NCBI GenBank assembly: GCA_964459165.1
Contig: CAYWKM010000023.1
Location: forward strand, 1-24,520
Reading direction: 5' to 3'
From: RGIG4074 sp964459165
GTDB taxonomy: Bacteria; Bacillota; Clostridia; Christensenellales; Borkfalkiaceae
Length of the DNA: 24,520 nt
Of the stretch, positions 15,880-24,494 are shown piece by piece. Position 1 is the stretch's first letter, and every line of letters starts with the position of its first letter. Made by a program: the position numbers and the translations under genes. The notes under the pieces are model-generated. The model did no database searches. It was not told the origin of the DNA and saw only the letters and a program-made list of their open reading frames with translations.

Positions 15880-16114
15880 AAAGGGGATTATCGCAAAAGT
15901 CAGCGCTTTTCTCGCCGAGAAAAACGTCAATATCGAAGATATTTCCCAAACGATTTTAGGAGAGGATTTTGCAATGATCATGTCCGTAGATATCGATGAT
16001 ATCGATTGTCAGCTCGCCGTCCTCGCGAAGGAGTGCGAGGAGATGGGGAGGAGCATCGGCATGAGCATCAGAATGCAGCACGAAGATATTTTTAAAGCGA
16101 TGCACAACATTTGA
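15845..16114 (+). CDS. ACT domain-containing protein (UPF0237 family)
   Basis: An 89-residue protein consisting of one ACT-type domain: VVTVTGKDKKGIIAKVSAFL, then VNIEDISQTI and a second strand with FAMIMSVDI. ACT domains usually bind amino acids or other small ligands and regulate a partner. Family members are often encoded directly before a UPF0210 protein, as here (14 bp gap), which suggests the two work together. The start at 15845 is preferred over an upstream in-frame extension because AAGGAG lies 7 nt before it and the protein then begins exactly at the first ACT strand. It overlaps the previous gene by 35 bp. The ligand is unknown. Confidence 0.9.
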   Translation: MKAVVTVTGKDKKGIIAKVSAFLAEKNVNIEDISQTILGEDFAMIMSVDIDDIDCQLAVLAKECEEMGRSIGMSIRMQHEDIFKAMHNI

Positions 16115-16128
16115 TTGAGGGATAAGCT

Positions 16129-17484
16129 ATGTTCAGTAAATTTGACGTACTCGAAACCATCGACATGGTAGAGAAGGAGCACCTCGACATCAGAACCGTC
16201 ACGATGGGAATCTCTCTCTTGTCTTGTATTCGAGCGACTGCCGAGGAAACGGCGACCGCCGTATACGATCTCGTCTGTAAAAAAGCGGATAAAATCGTCG
16301 ACGTCGCTTCCGATTTGGCGGGAGAATACGGGATTCCCATCGTCAATAAAAGAATTTCCGTTACGCCTGTGAGCCTTCTCACGGCTTCCTTTCCGCAAAA
16401 AAGTATTTTGATCGGACAAGCGCTTGATCGTGCGGCGAAACAGCTCGGAATTGACTTTTTGGGCGGGTATTCCGCTTTGGTGCATAAATCCACGGCGGAT
16501 TATGAAAAAATTTTCCTCGATACGATTCCCGAGGCGCTATCGCTGACTGAGCGGCTTTGCGCGTCCGTAAACGTCGGCTCGACGCGCTCCGGTATCAATA
16601 TGGACGCCGTAAGACGGATGGGAGAAATTTTTAAAGAGACGGCTGAACGGACAGGGGACAGAGACGGGATCGGATGCGCGAAGCTCGTCGTTTTCTGCAA
16701 TGCGGTAGAAGATAATCCTTTTATGGCGGGCGCGTTTCACGGTTTAGGCGAAGCCGATACGGTCGTCAACGTCGGCGTTTCGGGTCCCGGCGTCGTGCAG
16801 CACGCCTTAGAAGGGATACGCGATGCAAATTTAACGGACGCAGCCGAAACGATTAAAAGGACGGCTTTTAAGATAACGAGAGCCGGACAGCTCATCGCCA
16901 AAGAAGCCGCTAAACGCTTAAACGCTGAATTCGGTATCGTGGATTTGTCTTTGGCTCCCACGCCGGCAAGGGGAGATTCTGTCGCCGCTATTTTGGAGGA
17001 ATTAGGGCTTTCTACCGTCGGAATGCACGGGACGACGGCCGCTCTCGCTCTGTTGAACGACGCGGTAAAAAAGGGCGGGGTGATGGCAAGCTCCCGCGTG
17101 GGCGGTTTGTCCGGCGCGTTTATTCCCGTTTCCGAAGATATCGGAATGATTGAAGCGGCGGAACGGGGAGATATCTGCTTAGATAAATTGGAGGCTATGA
17201 CCTGCGTATGCAGCGTCGGACTCGATATGATCGCTATTCCCGGAAATACGCCTGCGACGACGATCGCGGCGATCATAGCCGACGAGGCGGCGATCGGAAT
17301 GATCAATAATAAGACGACCGCAGTGCGCGTCATTCCCGTGCCCGGAAAAACGGTGGGGGAAGAGGTCAATTTCGGCGGTCTTTTGGGCAGAGCGCCTATT
17401 ATGCCCGTGCATGACGGCGATGCGAGCAAAATGATACTTAGGGGCGGATCGATTCCCGCGCCTATACATAGTTTTAAAAATTAA
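16129..17484 (+). CDS. PFL family protein (UPF0210, formerly DUF711)
   Basis: A 451-residue member of the UPF0210 family, distantly related to pyruvate-formate-lyase-like folds and of unknown biochemical function. Recognisable parts are the N-terminal LDIRTVTMGISLLSC, the middle FHGLGEADTVVNVGVSGPGV, and the Gly/Ala-rich C-terminal VNFGGLLGRAPIMPVH. The length is usual for the family. The start at 16129 has GAGGG 7 nt upstream. It follows the ACT-domain gene by 14 bp, the standard pairing for these families, so the small protein probably regulates or binds this one. No truncation or frameshift is seen. Confidence 0.92.
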   Translation: MFSKFDVLETIDMVEKEHLDIRTVTMGISLLSCIRATAEETATAVYDLVCKKADKIVDVASDLAGEYGIPIVNKRISVTPVSLLTASFPQKSILIGQALDRAAKQLGIDFLGGYSALVHKSTADYEKIFLDTIPEALSLTERLCASVNVGSTRSGINMDAVRRMGEIFKETAERTGDRDGIGCAKLVVFCNAVEDNPFMAGAFHGLGEADTVVNVGVSGPGVVQHALEGIRDANLTDAAETIKRTAFKITRAGQLIAKEAAKRLNAEFGIVDLSLAPTPARGDSVAAILEELGLSTVGMHGTTAALALLNDAVKKGGVMASSRVGGLSGAFIPVSEDIGMIEAAERGDICLDKLEAMTCVCSVGLDMIAIPGNTPATTIAAIIADEAAIGMINNKTTAVRVIPVPGKTVGEEVNFGGLLGRAPIMPVHDGDASKMILRGGSIPAPIHSFKN

Positions 17485-17502
17485 TAAGGAGTGTTTATTG
17501 TT

Positions 17503-19281
17503 ATGGAAAGAAACGAAATCGAAGAGAAATACAAATGGAATACGTCCGATATTTATCCGTCGGACGAGGATTGGGAAAAAGCGTTTGCCGAAGCGGAAAC
17601 GCAGATTGATTTTTCCGGCTTCAAAGGAACGCTCGGAACAGCGGACGGTTTACTTCAATTTCTTACGGAAAGAGACCGTGTCTTAGAAAAATTTAACCGT
17701 CTGTTTTTATATGCGAGCATGCGGCACGACGAGGACGTGAGAGCGACCCGTTACGTGGCGTATGAGTCGAAAATTCGCTCTCTCTTTTCCGCCTTTATGA
17801 CGCAGCTTTCGTTCAGCGAGCCCGAGCTTACCGCTCTCCCTTCCGAAACGCTGATTTCCTTTTCAAGGGATGAAAAGCTCCGCGACTACGATTATATGCT
17901 CGAGCTCCTTATTAAGAGCAAACAGCATGTATTATCCGAGGCGGAGGAGCGTATTCTCGCTCTCTCGTCCGAAGCAGTAAACAACAGTTCAAACGTGTTC
18001 TCGATGTTGGACAACGCCGATTTGAACCTTCCCCAAGCGAATTTTAACGGTAAGCCTACGCAGATCACGCACGGAATGTACGGTCTTGTCATGCATAGCG
18101 GCTCGAGAGAGGAGCGCGAACAATGGTTTAAGGCCTATTATAAGGCTTATATCGGAATCTCCAATACGCTGACGGAAACGTATTTCGGGAACGTAAAAAA
18201 GGATATTTTCTATAAGACGGCAAGAAATTATGCTTCCTGCCTCGAAATGGCTCTTTCCGGTTCCGATGTGGATACGGCGGTATATGATAATTTGATAAAG
18301 AACGTACACGCCGCTTTTCCGATCATGCATAGATATATTTCGTTGAGAAAAAAGCTTCTCGGATTAGAGGAGCAGCATATGTATGACGTCTACGTTCCTT
18401 TGGTTGAAAACGCCGACATTAAAATGTCATATGACGACGCGTATCATTTAGTGATTCAAGGGCTTGCGCCTCTCGGGAAGGATTATCAGGAGCTGTTGAA
18501 AAAAGCGCACGACGAGCGATGGATCGACGTATATGAAAATACGGGGAAAAGGAGCGGCGCTTATTCTACCGGCGTTTATGGGACGCATCCCTTCGTCCTT
18601 TTGAATTATCAGGAGACGACAAACGATATTTTTACGATCGCGCATGAAATGGGTCATTCCATTCATACTTATAAATCCAATCAGGCGCAGCCTTTTTCAA
18701 AATGCGACTACACGTTATTCGTGGCGGAAATCGCGAGCACGTGCAACGAGGTTCTCCTCTTGAAATATCTGTATCGTCAAACGGAGGACGTTAAATTAAA
18801 AAGATATCTGTTGAATTATTATATGGATATGATTCGCACGACTTTATTCCGTCAGACGCAGTTTGCCGAATTTGAACAGATCGCGCATGAAAAAGCGGAA
18901 GCGGGGATTCCCTTGACAAAGGAATTGCTCTGCAATACCTATCTGCAATTAAATAAGGATTATTACGGAGACGGACTGTATCATGACGAGGAGATCGCTT
19001 ACGAATGGTCGAGAATCCCGCATTTTTACAGATCCTTCTATGTATATCAGTATGCCACCGGTATCATATCGGCGATATCGATTGCAAAAAGAATCCTTAC
19101 CGTCGGCGATAAGGCGGTAGAAGATTACTTCTCTTTCCTCTCTACCGGCGGATCCATGCCTCCCGTTGAAGAATTAAAAAAAGCCGGCGTCGATCTCACC
19201 GCGGAGGAACCGTTTGCCGTGGCAATGAAGGAATTTGAAGATACGCTGAATGAATTTGAAAGATTGTCCGAAGGGAAATAG
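17503..19281 (+). CDS. pepF: Oligoendopeptidase F (M3B family)
   Basis: Zinc metallopeptidase that cuts short peptides in the cytoplasm, recycling amino acids. The zinc motif is His381-Glu382-X2-His385 in TIAHEMGHSIHTY. The third ligand is probably Glu409 in VAEIASTCNEVLL. The N-terminal helical domain begins with KYKWNTSDIYPSDEDW, typical of the family, and the length of 592 residues fits. A GTG at 17491 would add four residues but lies on the ribosome binding site AAGGAG (17486-17491), so the ATG at 17503 is chosen, 11 nt after that site. It ends 8 bp before dnaB. Nothing suggests secretion. Confidence 0.95.
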   Translation: MERNEIEEKYKWNTSDIYPSDEDWEKAFAEAETQIDFSGFKGTLGTADGLLQFLTERDRVLEKFNRLFLYASMRHDEDVRATRYVAYESKIRSLFSAFMTQLSFSEPELTALPSETLISFSRDEKLRDYDYMLELLIKSKQHVLSEAEERILALSSEAVNNSSNVFSMLDNADLNLPQANFNGKPTQITHGMYGLVMHSGSREEREQWFKAYYKAYIGISNTLTETYFGNVKKDIFYKTARNYASCLEMALSGSDVDTAVYDNLIKNVHAAFPIMHRYISLRKKLLGLEEQHMYDVYVPLVENADIKMSYDDAYHLVIQGLAPLGKDYQELLKKAHDERWIDVYENTGKRSGAYSTGVYGTHPFVLLNYQETTNDIFTIAHEMGHSIHTYKSNQAQPFSKCDYTLFVAEIASTCNEVLLLKYLYRQTEDVKLKRYLLNYYMDMIRTTLFRQTQFAEFEQIAHEKAEAGIPLTKELLCNTYLQLNKDYYGDGLYHDEEIAYEWSRIPHFYRSFYVYQYATGIISAISIAKRILTVGDKAVEDYFSFLSTGGSMPPVEELKKAGVDLTAEEPFAVAMKEFEDTLNEFERLSEGK

Positions 19282-19289
19282 TAAGTAAA

Positions 19290-20732
19290 ATGGCAACCAA
19301 AATTAATACCATGCCGAACAATCTTGACGCCGAAATGGCGCTTCTCGGCTGTATCATGATTGACAACGAAATTTTGCCCGATATCCTCGAAAGGTTGACG
19401 GAGGAAGATTTTTATTTGGATGCGCATAAATATGTCGTTTCCGCGATAAAAAAGGTCTTCAACGACAAAAAGCCGATCGATATGGTTACGCTTTCCGACG
19501 AGTTGACTGTGGAAGGGAATCTTGAAAGGGCGGGCGGAGTTCCGTATTTGACCGAATTAATCCAGTTTACGCCTTCTTCTGCGAATTACAAGCATTATTT
19601 TGATATTATAAAGCGCGACAGCTTAAATCGGAAATTGATTCGCGCATCCAAATCCATCATTGAAAACAGTATGAAAAGCGAGGATGAAACGTCCTCTTTG
19701 GAGTATGCGGAAAAGACGATTTACGATATCTCGCGGCAAAGCGAAAATTCGGCTCTTATGAGCATGAAGGAAGGGGATATCGTCAACGAAGTGATTCATA
19801 AGTTTGAAAGCATCAGTCAAAACAGAAATATATATCGCGGAGTGGAAACGGGCTTCAAACAATTGGACCGAATGACCAACGGTTTGCAGAAATCCGATCT
19901 CATTGTCGTGGCGGCTCGCCCCGGTATGGGAAAAACTTCGCTCGCCATGAATATCGTCGAGCACGCGGCAATGGTAAAGGGTTGCACGTGCGCGGTCTTC
20001 TCTCTGGAAATGCCCCGAATCCAACTTGTGCAGAGACTTCTTTGTTCTTATACAAATATCAGCATGGAAAAGGCTCTCTCCGGCAATTTAAGCGAATCGG
20101 AATGGCAAAGGATTTTCAGAGCGAGCGAACAGTTGTCGAAAGCGCCCATCTATATAGACGATTCTTCCAGAGTTACTCCCGCCGAGATTTTATCCAAATG
20201 CAGAAGATTGAGCAGTATGGGAAGGAAAAGCCTCGATCTCGTCATGATCGATTATATTCAGCTAATGGGAAGCGGTTCAAAAAATGTCGCCTCTCAGGAG
20301 AATAGGCAACAGGAAGTCGCTTCCATCACCAGAGACTTAAAGATCATGGCGAAGGAGCTCAACGTACCCGTCGTCGCCCTTTCACAGTTAAGGCGTATTC
20401 AAACAAAGGAGCCGCAATTATCCGATTTGCGCGAATCCGGCGCTATCGAGCAGGACGCCGATATTGTCATGTTCATCAATCGTCCGGATGCTACGGCTAC
20501 CAAGGAAGAAATCGATAGCGGAAAGGTCATTAAGGGCGCTGCGGAGTTAATCTTGGCTAAGCATAGAAACGGCCCGCAGGGAAGAATCCCGTTGCGCTTT
20601 ATCGGCGAATGTACAAAATATATCGACGTGGAAGATCAGGGGAAGGAAGACGAGCCGCCCGAATACGGTTCGCGTTCCAATAGGGAAAAGGATTTCGGCG
20701 AGGAATACAATAACGACGAACCGCCGTTTTAA
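19290..20732 (+). CDS. dnaB: Replicative DNA helicase DnaB (DnaC in Bacillus naming)
   Basis: Hexameric ATPase that unwinds DNA ahead of the replisome. The N-terminal domain opens with NLDAEMALLGCIMIDNEI. The RecA-like domain has Walker A AARPGMGKTS with Lys215, Walker B DLVMIDYIQLM, and the arginine-bearing late motif LAKHRNGPQGRIPLRF. At 480 residues it is longer than the usual 440-455 because of an acidic, probably disordered C-terminal tail (about residues 450-480). No intein is present. The start at 19290 lacks a strong ribosome binding site and lies 8 bp after pepF, suggesting coupling. The usual Bacillota neighbours rplI and gdpP are not here. A DnaD-type partner is encoded 7 kb to the left on the other strand. 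Confidence 0.97.
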   Translation: MATKINTMPNNLDAEMALLGCIMIDNEILPDILERLTEEDFYLDAHKYVVSAIKKVFNDKKPIDMVTLSDELTVEGNLERAGGVPYLTELIQFTPSSANYKHYFDIIKRDSLNRKLIRASKSIIENSMKSEDETSSLEYAEKTIYDISRQSENSALMSMKEGDIVNEVIHKFESISQNRNIYRGVETGFKQLDRMTNGLQKSDLIVVAARPGMGKTSLAMNIVEHAAMVKGCTCAVFSLEMPRIQLVQRLLCSYTNISMEKALSGNLSESEWQRIFRASEQLSKAPIYIDDSSRVTPAEILSKCRRLSSMGRKSLDLVMIDYIQLMGSGSKNVASQENRQQEVASITRDLKIMAKELNVPVVALSQLRRIQTKEPQLSDLRESGAIEQDADIVMFINRPDATATKEEIDSGKVIKGAAELILAKHRNGPQGRIPLRFIGECTKYIDVEDQGKEDEPPEYGSRSNREKDFGEEYNNDEPPF

Positions 20733-20740
20733 TTCGAGAT

Positions 20741-21733
20741 ATGCAAACGAAAATACTTGATATCAACGAAGAGTCTTTAAAGCTATCGAAAAAATTAATA
20801 GAAGAAGGCAAGCTGGTTGCCTTCCCTACGGAAACCGTTTACGGCTTGGGAGCGTCCGCCTTTGACGACGAGGCGGTGAAAAGCATCTTCGCCGTGAAGG
20901 GCAGACCGTCGGACAATCCCTTGATTTCCCATGTTCATAAGGATTTCGATATATCAACGCTTATCGATTATGATCCTCCGTATGCGAAAAGGTTGAGGGA
21001 GGCTTTTTTACCCGGACCTTTGACGTTAGTTTATCGGTCTGAGGGGAAAGTGAGCAAATACGTTTCCTGCGGTCTAAACACTTTGTCTATCCGCGTGCCT
21101 TCGCATACCGGAGCGCAGGAATTTTTGAAATATGTCAATTTGCCCATTGTTGCGCCGTCCGCGAATCTTTCAAAGCATATCAGTCCGGTTACTTCCGGAC
21201 ACGTCTTTGAGGACTTCAACGGAAAAATTCCCTTAATTTTAGAAGGGGGACAGTGTAACGGGGGGATCGAAAGCACTGTTTGCGACGTTACCGGAGACAT
21301 TCCCACGATTCTTCGCACGGGACTCATAACGCGAGAAATGATCGCTTCCGTAGTCGGAGACTGTCGGGTTTATCAGATGAAAAAGGGGGAAAAGCCAAGA
21401 AGCCCCGGCATGGCTTACAAACATTATTCGCCGTTTTGCCGAACTGCAATTTTTAATAGCGATGAAATAGAGAAAGCGAAAGCTCTTTATCGAGAAGAAG
21501 CGGAAAAGGGAAATCGCCCGACGATCTTATGCGAGGGAAAAATCGCAAAACTTCTTTCAGACTATCAGGTTCTCAATCTTGGCGATACCGATCAAGAGAT
21601 GGCGGCAAACCTTTATTATTTACTGCATGAAGGAGAAAAGCGAGCGGGGATCATTATAGCGATTGAACCGAAAAAACAGAACGGCATTATGGCGGGCGTG
21701 ATAAATCGTTTGACGAGGGCTTGTCAATCTTGA
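20741..21733 (+). CDS. tsaC: L-threonylcarbamoyladenylate synthase, Sua5 type
   Basis: Makes threonylcarbamoyl-AMP from threonine, bicarbonate and ATP, the first step of the t6A37 modification of tRNAs reading ANN codons. The YrdC/TsaC domain covers about residues 10-205, with FPTETVYGLGASA, KGRPSDNPL and APSANLSKHISP. A C-terminal Sua5 domain follows, joined by the conserved SPGMAYKHYSP segment (221-231). At 330 residues this is the long Sua5/YwlC form. The start at 20741 is 8 bp after dnaB with no clear ribosome binding site. Together with rpiB and upp it recalls the Bacillus ywlC-rpiB-upp neighbourhood. Confidence 0.95.
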   Translation: MQTKILDINEESLKLSKKLIEEGKLVAFPTETVYGLGASAFDDEAVKSIFAVKGRPSDNPLISHVHKDFDISTLIDYDPPYAKRLREAFLPGPLTLVYRSEGKVSKYVSCGLNTLSIRVPSHTGAQEFLKYVNLPIVAPSANLSKHISPVTSGHVFEDFNGKIPLILEGGQCNGGIESTVCDVTGDIPTILRTGLITREMIASVVGDCRVYQMKKGEKPRSPGMAYKHYSPFCRTAIFNSDEIEKAKALYREEAEKGNRPTILCEGKIAKLLSDYQVLNLGDTDQEMAANLYYLLHEGEKRAGIIIAIEPKKQNGIMAGVINRLTRACQS

Positions 21734-21764
21734 CGGACACTTTGAAAAAATGAAGGCGGAACGC

Positions 21765-21793
21765 TTGCCTTTTATGGGAGAAAGTGGTAAACT
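21765..21793 (+). promoter_or_regulatory. Possible promoter for rpiB
   Basis: TTGCCT (21765-21770), a 17-bp spacer and TAAACT (21788-21793), with a TG one base before the -10, give a moderate match. Transcription would start near 21800, about 19 nt before the rpiB start. Four of six bases match in each box, so this is a candidate only. Confidence 0.4.
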
Positions 21794-21818
21794 AAAAGAA
21801 AAAAGGGCGGAGGATAAG

Positions 21819-22277
21819 ATGAAAATTGCAGTTGCTTGCGACCATGGCGGTCTGAATTTAAAAAAAGCGTTATTGGATTATTTGAAACGCAACGGATACG
21901 AATACATTGACTTCGGTACTTATACCGACGAGTCTTGCGACTATCCCGATTACGCTATGCTTGCGGCGGAATCCGTAGCGAAAGGCGAATGTGAAAGAGG
22001 GATCGTTATCTGTTCGACCGGCATCGGCATATCTATTGCCGCAAATAAAGTACCCGGCATAAGGTGCGCGCATTGTCATGATACCTATTGCGCCAAATAT
22101 ACAAGATATCATAACGACGCGAATATGCTTGCTTTCGGCGAAAAATGCCTCGGCGTGGGTATGATGGAAGAAATCGTCGAAGCTTTTTTAACCTCTGAAT
22201 TTATGGGCGGAGAACGTCATGAAAGAAGAGTAGCAAAAATTACGGCAATTGAAGAAAAATACAGCAGAAAAATCTAA
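21819..22277 (+). CDS. rpiB: Ribose-5-phosphate isomerase B
   Basis: Interconverts ribose-5-phosphate and ribulose-5-phosphate in the pentose phosphate pathway. The sequence has the RpiB/LacAB pattern: IAVACDHGGLNLKKAL at the N-terminus, then VICSTGIGISIAANKVPGIR with the catalytic Cys65, and later YHNDANMLAFGEK. The length is 152 residues, normal for the family. An in-frame ATG at 21750 would add 23 unrelated residues. The start at 21819 is chosen because GGAGG lies 5 nt upstream and the protein then begins at the first strand. A sugar-specific relative (allose or galactose isomerase) cannot be fully excluded, but the neighbourhood with tsaC and upp favours RpiB. Confidence 0.92.
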   Translation: MKIAVACDHGGLNLKKALLDYLKRNGYEYIDFGTYTDESCDYPDYAMLAAESVAKGECERGIVICSTGIGISIAANKVPGIRCAHCHDTYCAKYTRYHNDANMLAFGEKCLGVGMMEEIVEAFLTSEFMGGERHERRVAKITAIEEKYSRKI

Positions 22278-22896
22278 GATTTCTCTGAACGGAAGATTCA
22301 ATTTATCTATTTTGAAGTCGGTTGCCCATCAGTCGACGAATCTTTGGCGTAGAAAACCACTGTTATGAACAGGCGAAAACGACGGAAGCAAAAATGCTTC
22401 ATTGAAGCGCAGGGGATATTTTATCATGAAATCGTTTGCGCTTCTGTAAATTATCGCCGGAGCCGACGTAGAAAATTTAAACAAATTGCTCCGTTTCGAC
22501 ATGAATAGGGACGTTTATATGACGATTGTACGAAGGTCATGGAGATATCGTCTGAAAATACGGTCTCGGCATTATTGTCGTTCAGACAGACGGACCATCG
22601 GATGGTTTGAAGGAATTTGATATTTTACGATACTTTATCGAGACTATTCCTGCATGGGATTGCAAAATGATAAAGTCTGATCTCAGGTTATTCAAATTCG
22701 GCGTTGAAAGAGTAAGCCGGAATCCTTCTCAAATTATCCGACGACAGAAATCAGTCGTTTAAGCGATTTATTTTCTATAGGATAGTCAAATTATCATCAT
22801 AGTGATATCATTTGCCTTTATTGACGAAAAATGAAGGCGATATCAAAGATTCAAAGAGCAAATATAATTTACGAAAATAATCACAGGAGAAATAAT
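22278..22896 (+). pseudogene. 619-bp interval without an intact gene; possible decayed coding DNA
   Basis: No convincing gene or RNA is visible here. Rightward frames hold short pieces that look protein-like but are broken by stops and frame changes. One is about 22450-22535 (containing IIAGADVENLNKLLRF). The longest is 22556-22759, 68 codons without a usable start, containing GLGIIVVQTDGPSDGLKEF. They do not join in one frame and I do not recognise the product, so an old, eroded gene is the most I can suggest. A perfect TATAAT at 22863-22868, without a good -35, may be the -10 of upp. No transposon ends or terminator are evident. Confidence 0.35.
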
Positions 22897-23550
22897 ATGT
22901 CAACCCACGAATTTTTATCGAACCCTAAGTTTCATCTGATGCAGCATCCTTTGGTACAGCATAAATTAGCTATGCTCAGAGACAAGAACACTACCAGTAA
23001 ACAGTTTCAGGAATTGGCAGAGGAAATTGCCTTGCTTATTACATACGAAGCAACCAAAGACCTGCCTTTGGAGGACGTCGACGTTGAAACGCCCATAGCC
23101 ACCGCTCACTGTAAGATGGTATCCGGTAAGGCAGTCGGAGTCGTACCCATTCTCAGAGCCGGTTTAGGTATGGTTTCCGGCGTACAGAGATTAATTCCTA
23201 ACGCTAAAGTCGGTCATATCGGCTTATATAGGGATCCCGTTACGCATAAACCTGTGGAATATTATTGTAAATTGCCCTCTGATTCTCAGCATAGAACGAT
23301 TATCGTTGTAGATCCTATGCTGGCGACCGGCGGTTCTGCTTCCGACGCCATTTCCATGATCAAACAGAAGGGAATTCAAAATATTAAGCTTTGTTGTATT
23401 CTCGGCTGTCCCGTCGGAATCGAAAAAGTTCTCAGCGATCATCCCGACGTCGATTTATATCTCGCCGGTTATGATGAAGAACTCAATGAGCATTGTTATA
23501 TCGTTCCCGGTCTCGGCGACGCAGGCGACAGACTTTTCGGCACGCTTTAA
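22897..23550 (+). CDS. upp: Uracil phosphoribosyltransferase
   Basis: Salvages uracil by joining it to PRPP to form UMP. The PRPP-binding loop VVDPMLATGGSASDAI and the uracil-binding C-terminus LGDAGDRLFGTL are intact. VPILRAGLGMV marks the middle of the family. The length of 217 residues is a little above the usual 209, because of a short N-terminal lead (STHEFLSNPKFH). The start at 22897 is preferred over an in-frame ATG at 22831 because AGGAG lies 7 nt upstream. It sits downstream of the gene-poor interval and upstream of a hairpin, so it may be a single-gene transcript. Confidence 0.96.
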   Translation: MSTHEFLSNPKFHLMQHPLVQHKLAMLRDKNTTSKQFQELAEEIALLITYEATKDLPLEDVDVETPIATAHCKMVSGKAVGVVPILRAGLGMVSGVQRLIPNAKVGHIGLYRDPVTHKPVEYYCKLPSDSQHRTIIVVDPMLATGGSASDAISMIKQKGIQNIKLCCILGCPVGIEKVLSDHPDVDLYLAGYDEELNEHCYIVPGLGDAGDRLFGTL

Positions 23551-23599
23551 GCGCGCGGCGTCAAAAAAATTGTTAAACATTCGTTTTTACTCTAAGATC

Positions 23600-23643
23600 A
23601 AGGCGGTTTTACGTATAGATTTAGGTAAAGCCGCTTTATTTAT
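23600..23643 (+). terminator. Probable terminator after upp
   Basis: AAGGCGGTTTTAC (23600-23612) pairs with GTAAAGCCGCTT (23625-23636) with one bulge and one G-U pair, loop of 12 nt. It is followed by TATTTAT, a weak U-tract. It lies 50 bp after the upp stop, a sensible place for a terminator. Confidence 0.5.
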
Positions 23644-23694
23644 GGAGAAGGATTAACGAAAAATTATATTTTCTGTTTCATAAGGACGTAAATA

Positions 23695-24387
23695 ATGGAT
23701 AGAACGATTATATGTATCGGCGGAGGGGAACTTCGTACAAAAGAAACGCAAGGGATCGATAAATATATAGCCGATAAAGCGAAAGCCCATGCCGGAGAAA
23801 AAAGGGCGTACGGGCTTTTCATCCCCACGGCGAGCCATGACAGTATGCCTTATTATAATACGTTCCATAAAATGTACACCGGCGTTTTCAATATAAAGAC
23901 GGATGTGGCGCTAACGGTTTACGGCGAAATGAACATGGAGAAGATAAAGGATAAATTTCTCAAATCGGATTTCATTTACGTCGGAGGAGGCGATACCGTA
24001 TATATGTTGCGCCATTGGAAGCAAACGGGTCTTCTGGATCTCATCAGAGACGCTTACGAACGAGGAGTCATTCTTTGCGGACTTTCCGCCGGAGCCATTT
24101 GCTGGTTTGAAAAGATGTATACAGATTCTGAATTAGTAAACGCGGATGCGAAATATTCTGTATACGATGGCCTCGGTTGGTTAAAGGGGGAAATTTCTCC
24201 TCATTATAACCATAGAATGCTTGACTTCGATGAAATTTTGCGTTATAATAATACTTGTTCTTATGCTTTGGAAGATAACTCTGCAATCGAGTTTCTTAAC
24301 GAGAAATATGTAAGATCGATTTCCTGCGGAGGGAGAGCGTATAGAATTCTTTCAAACAACGGAGAGCTGAAGAAAGATATTTTATAA
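23695..24387 (+). CDS. Peptidase E-like protein (S51 family, dipeptidase E-like)
   Basis: A 230-residue cytoplasmic member of the S51 family, related to enzymes that hydrolyse Asp-X dipeptides. The nucleophile elbow is CGLSAGAICWF with Ser131. IYVGGGDTVYMLRHW precedes it, and SPHYNHR (His170) is probably the catalytic histidine. The N-terminus IICIGGGELRTKETQGID is typical of the clostridial branch. The start at 23695 has AAGGA 8 nt upstream. It stands between the upp hairpin and the tRNA gene. Substrate specificity of this branch is not certain; some relatives (cyanophycinase-like) act on other aspartyl peptides. Confidence 0.88.
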   Translation: MDRTIICIGGGELRTKETQGIDKYIADKAKAHAGEKRAYGLFIPTASHDSMPYYNTFHKMYTGVFNIKTDVALTVYGEMNMEKIKDKFLKSDFIYVGGGDTVYMLRHWKQTGLLDLIRDAYERGVILCGLSAGAICWFEKMYTDSELVNADAKYSVYDGLGWLKGEISPHYNHRMLDFDEILRYNNTCSYALEDNSAIEFLNEKYVRSISCGGRAYRILSNNGELKKDIL

Positions 24388-24411
24388 AAGTTCTCATGCT
24401 AAGCAATATAT

Positions 24412-24494
24412 GCGGATATGGCGAAACTGGCAGACGCGTAAGTTTCAGGTTCTTATGGGAGACCGTGCAGGTTCAAGTCCTGTTATCCGCACCA
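24412..24494 (+). tRNA. tRNA-Leu, anticodon CAG
   Basis: Acceptor arms GCGGATA (24412-24418) and TATCCGC (24484-24490) pair perfectly, followed by discriminator A and an encoded CCA (24492-24494). The D arm closes with GCG/CGC. The anticodon loop TTCAGGT (24444-24450) gives CAG at 24446-24448 and reads CUG codons. A long variable arm of 11 nt (24456-24466) and T arm GCAGG/CCTGT complete a class II tRNA. The anticodon stem TAAGT/TCTTA has a T-T mismatch next to the loop. Confidence 0.95.

Noticed and set aside
16737..17429. Long leftward open frame (230 codons) opposite the UPF0210 gene
   Set aside because: It is a low-complexity shadow of a convincing rightward gene, with no ribosome binding site and no family resemblance.
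17491..17502. GTG at 17491 as the pepF start
   Set aside because: It overlaps the AAGGAG ribosome binding site that serves the ATG at 17503.
21750..21818. Upstream in-frame ATG for rpiB
   Set aside because: It adds 23 residues unlike the family, while GGAGG supports the ATG at 21819.
22365..22508. 47-codon Arg-rich open frame between rpiB and upp
   Set aside because: No ribosome binding site, no recognisable domain, and other frames nearby look equally coding-like.
22831..22896. Upstream in-frame ATG for upp
   Set aside because: No ribosome binding site there; AGGAG lies 7 nt before the ATG at 22897.
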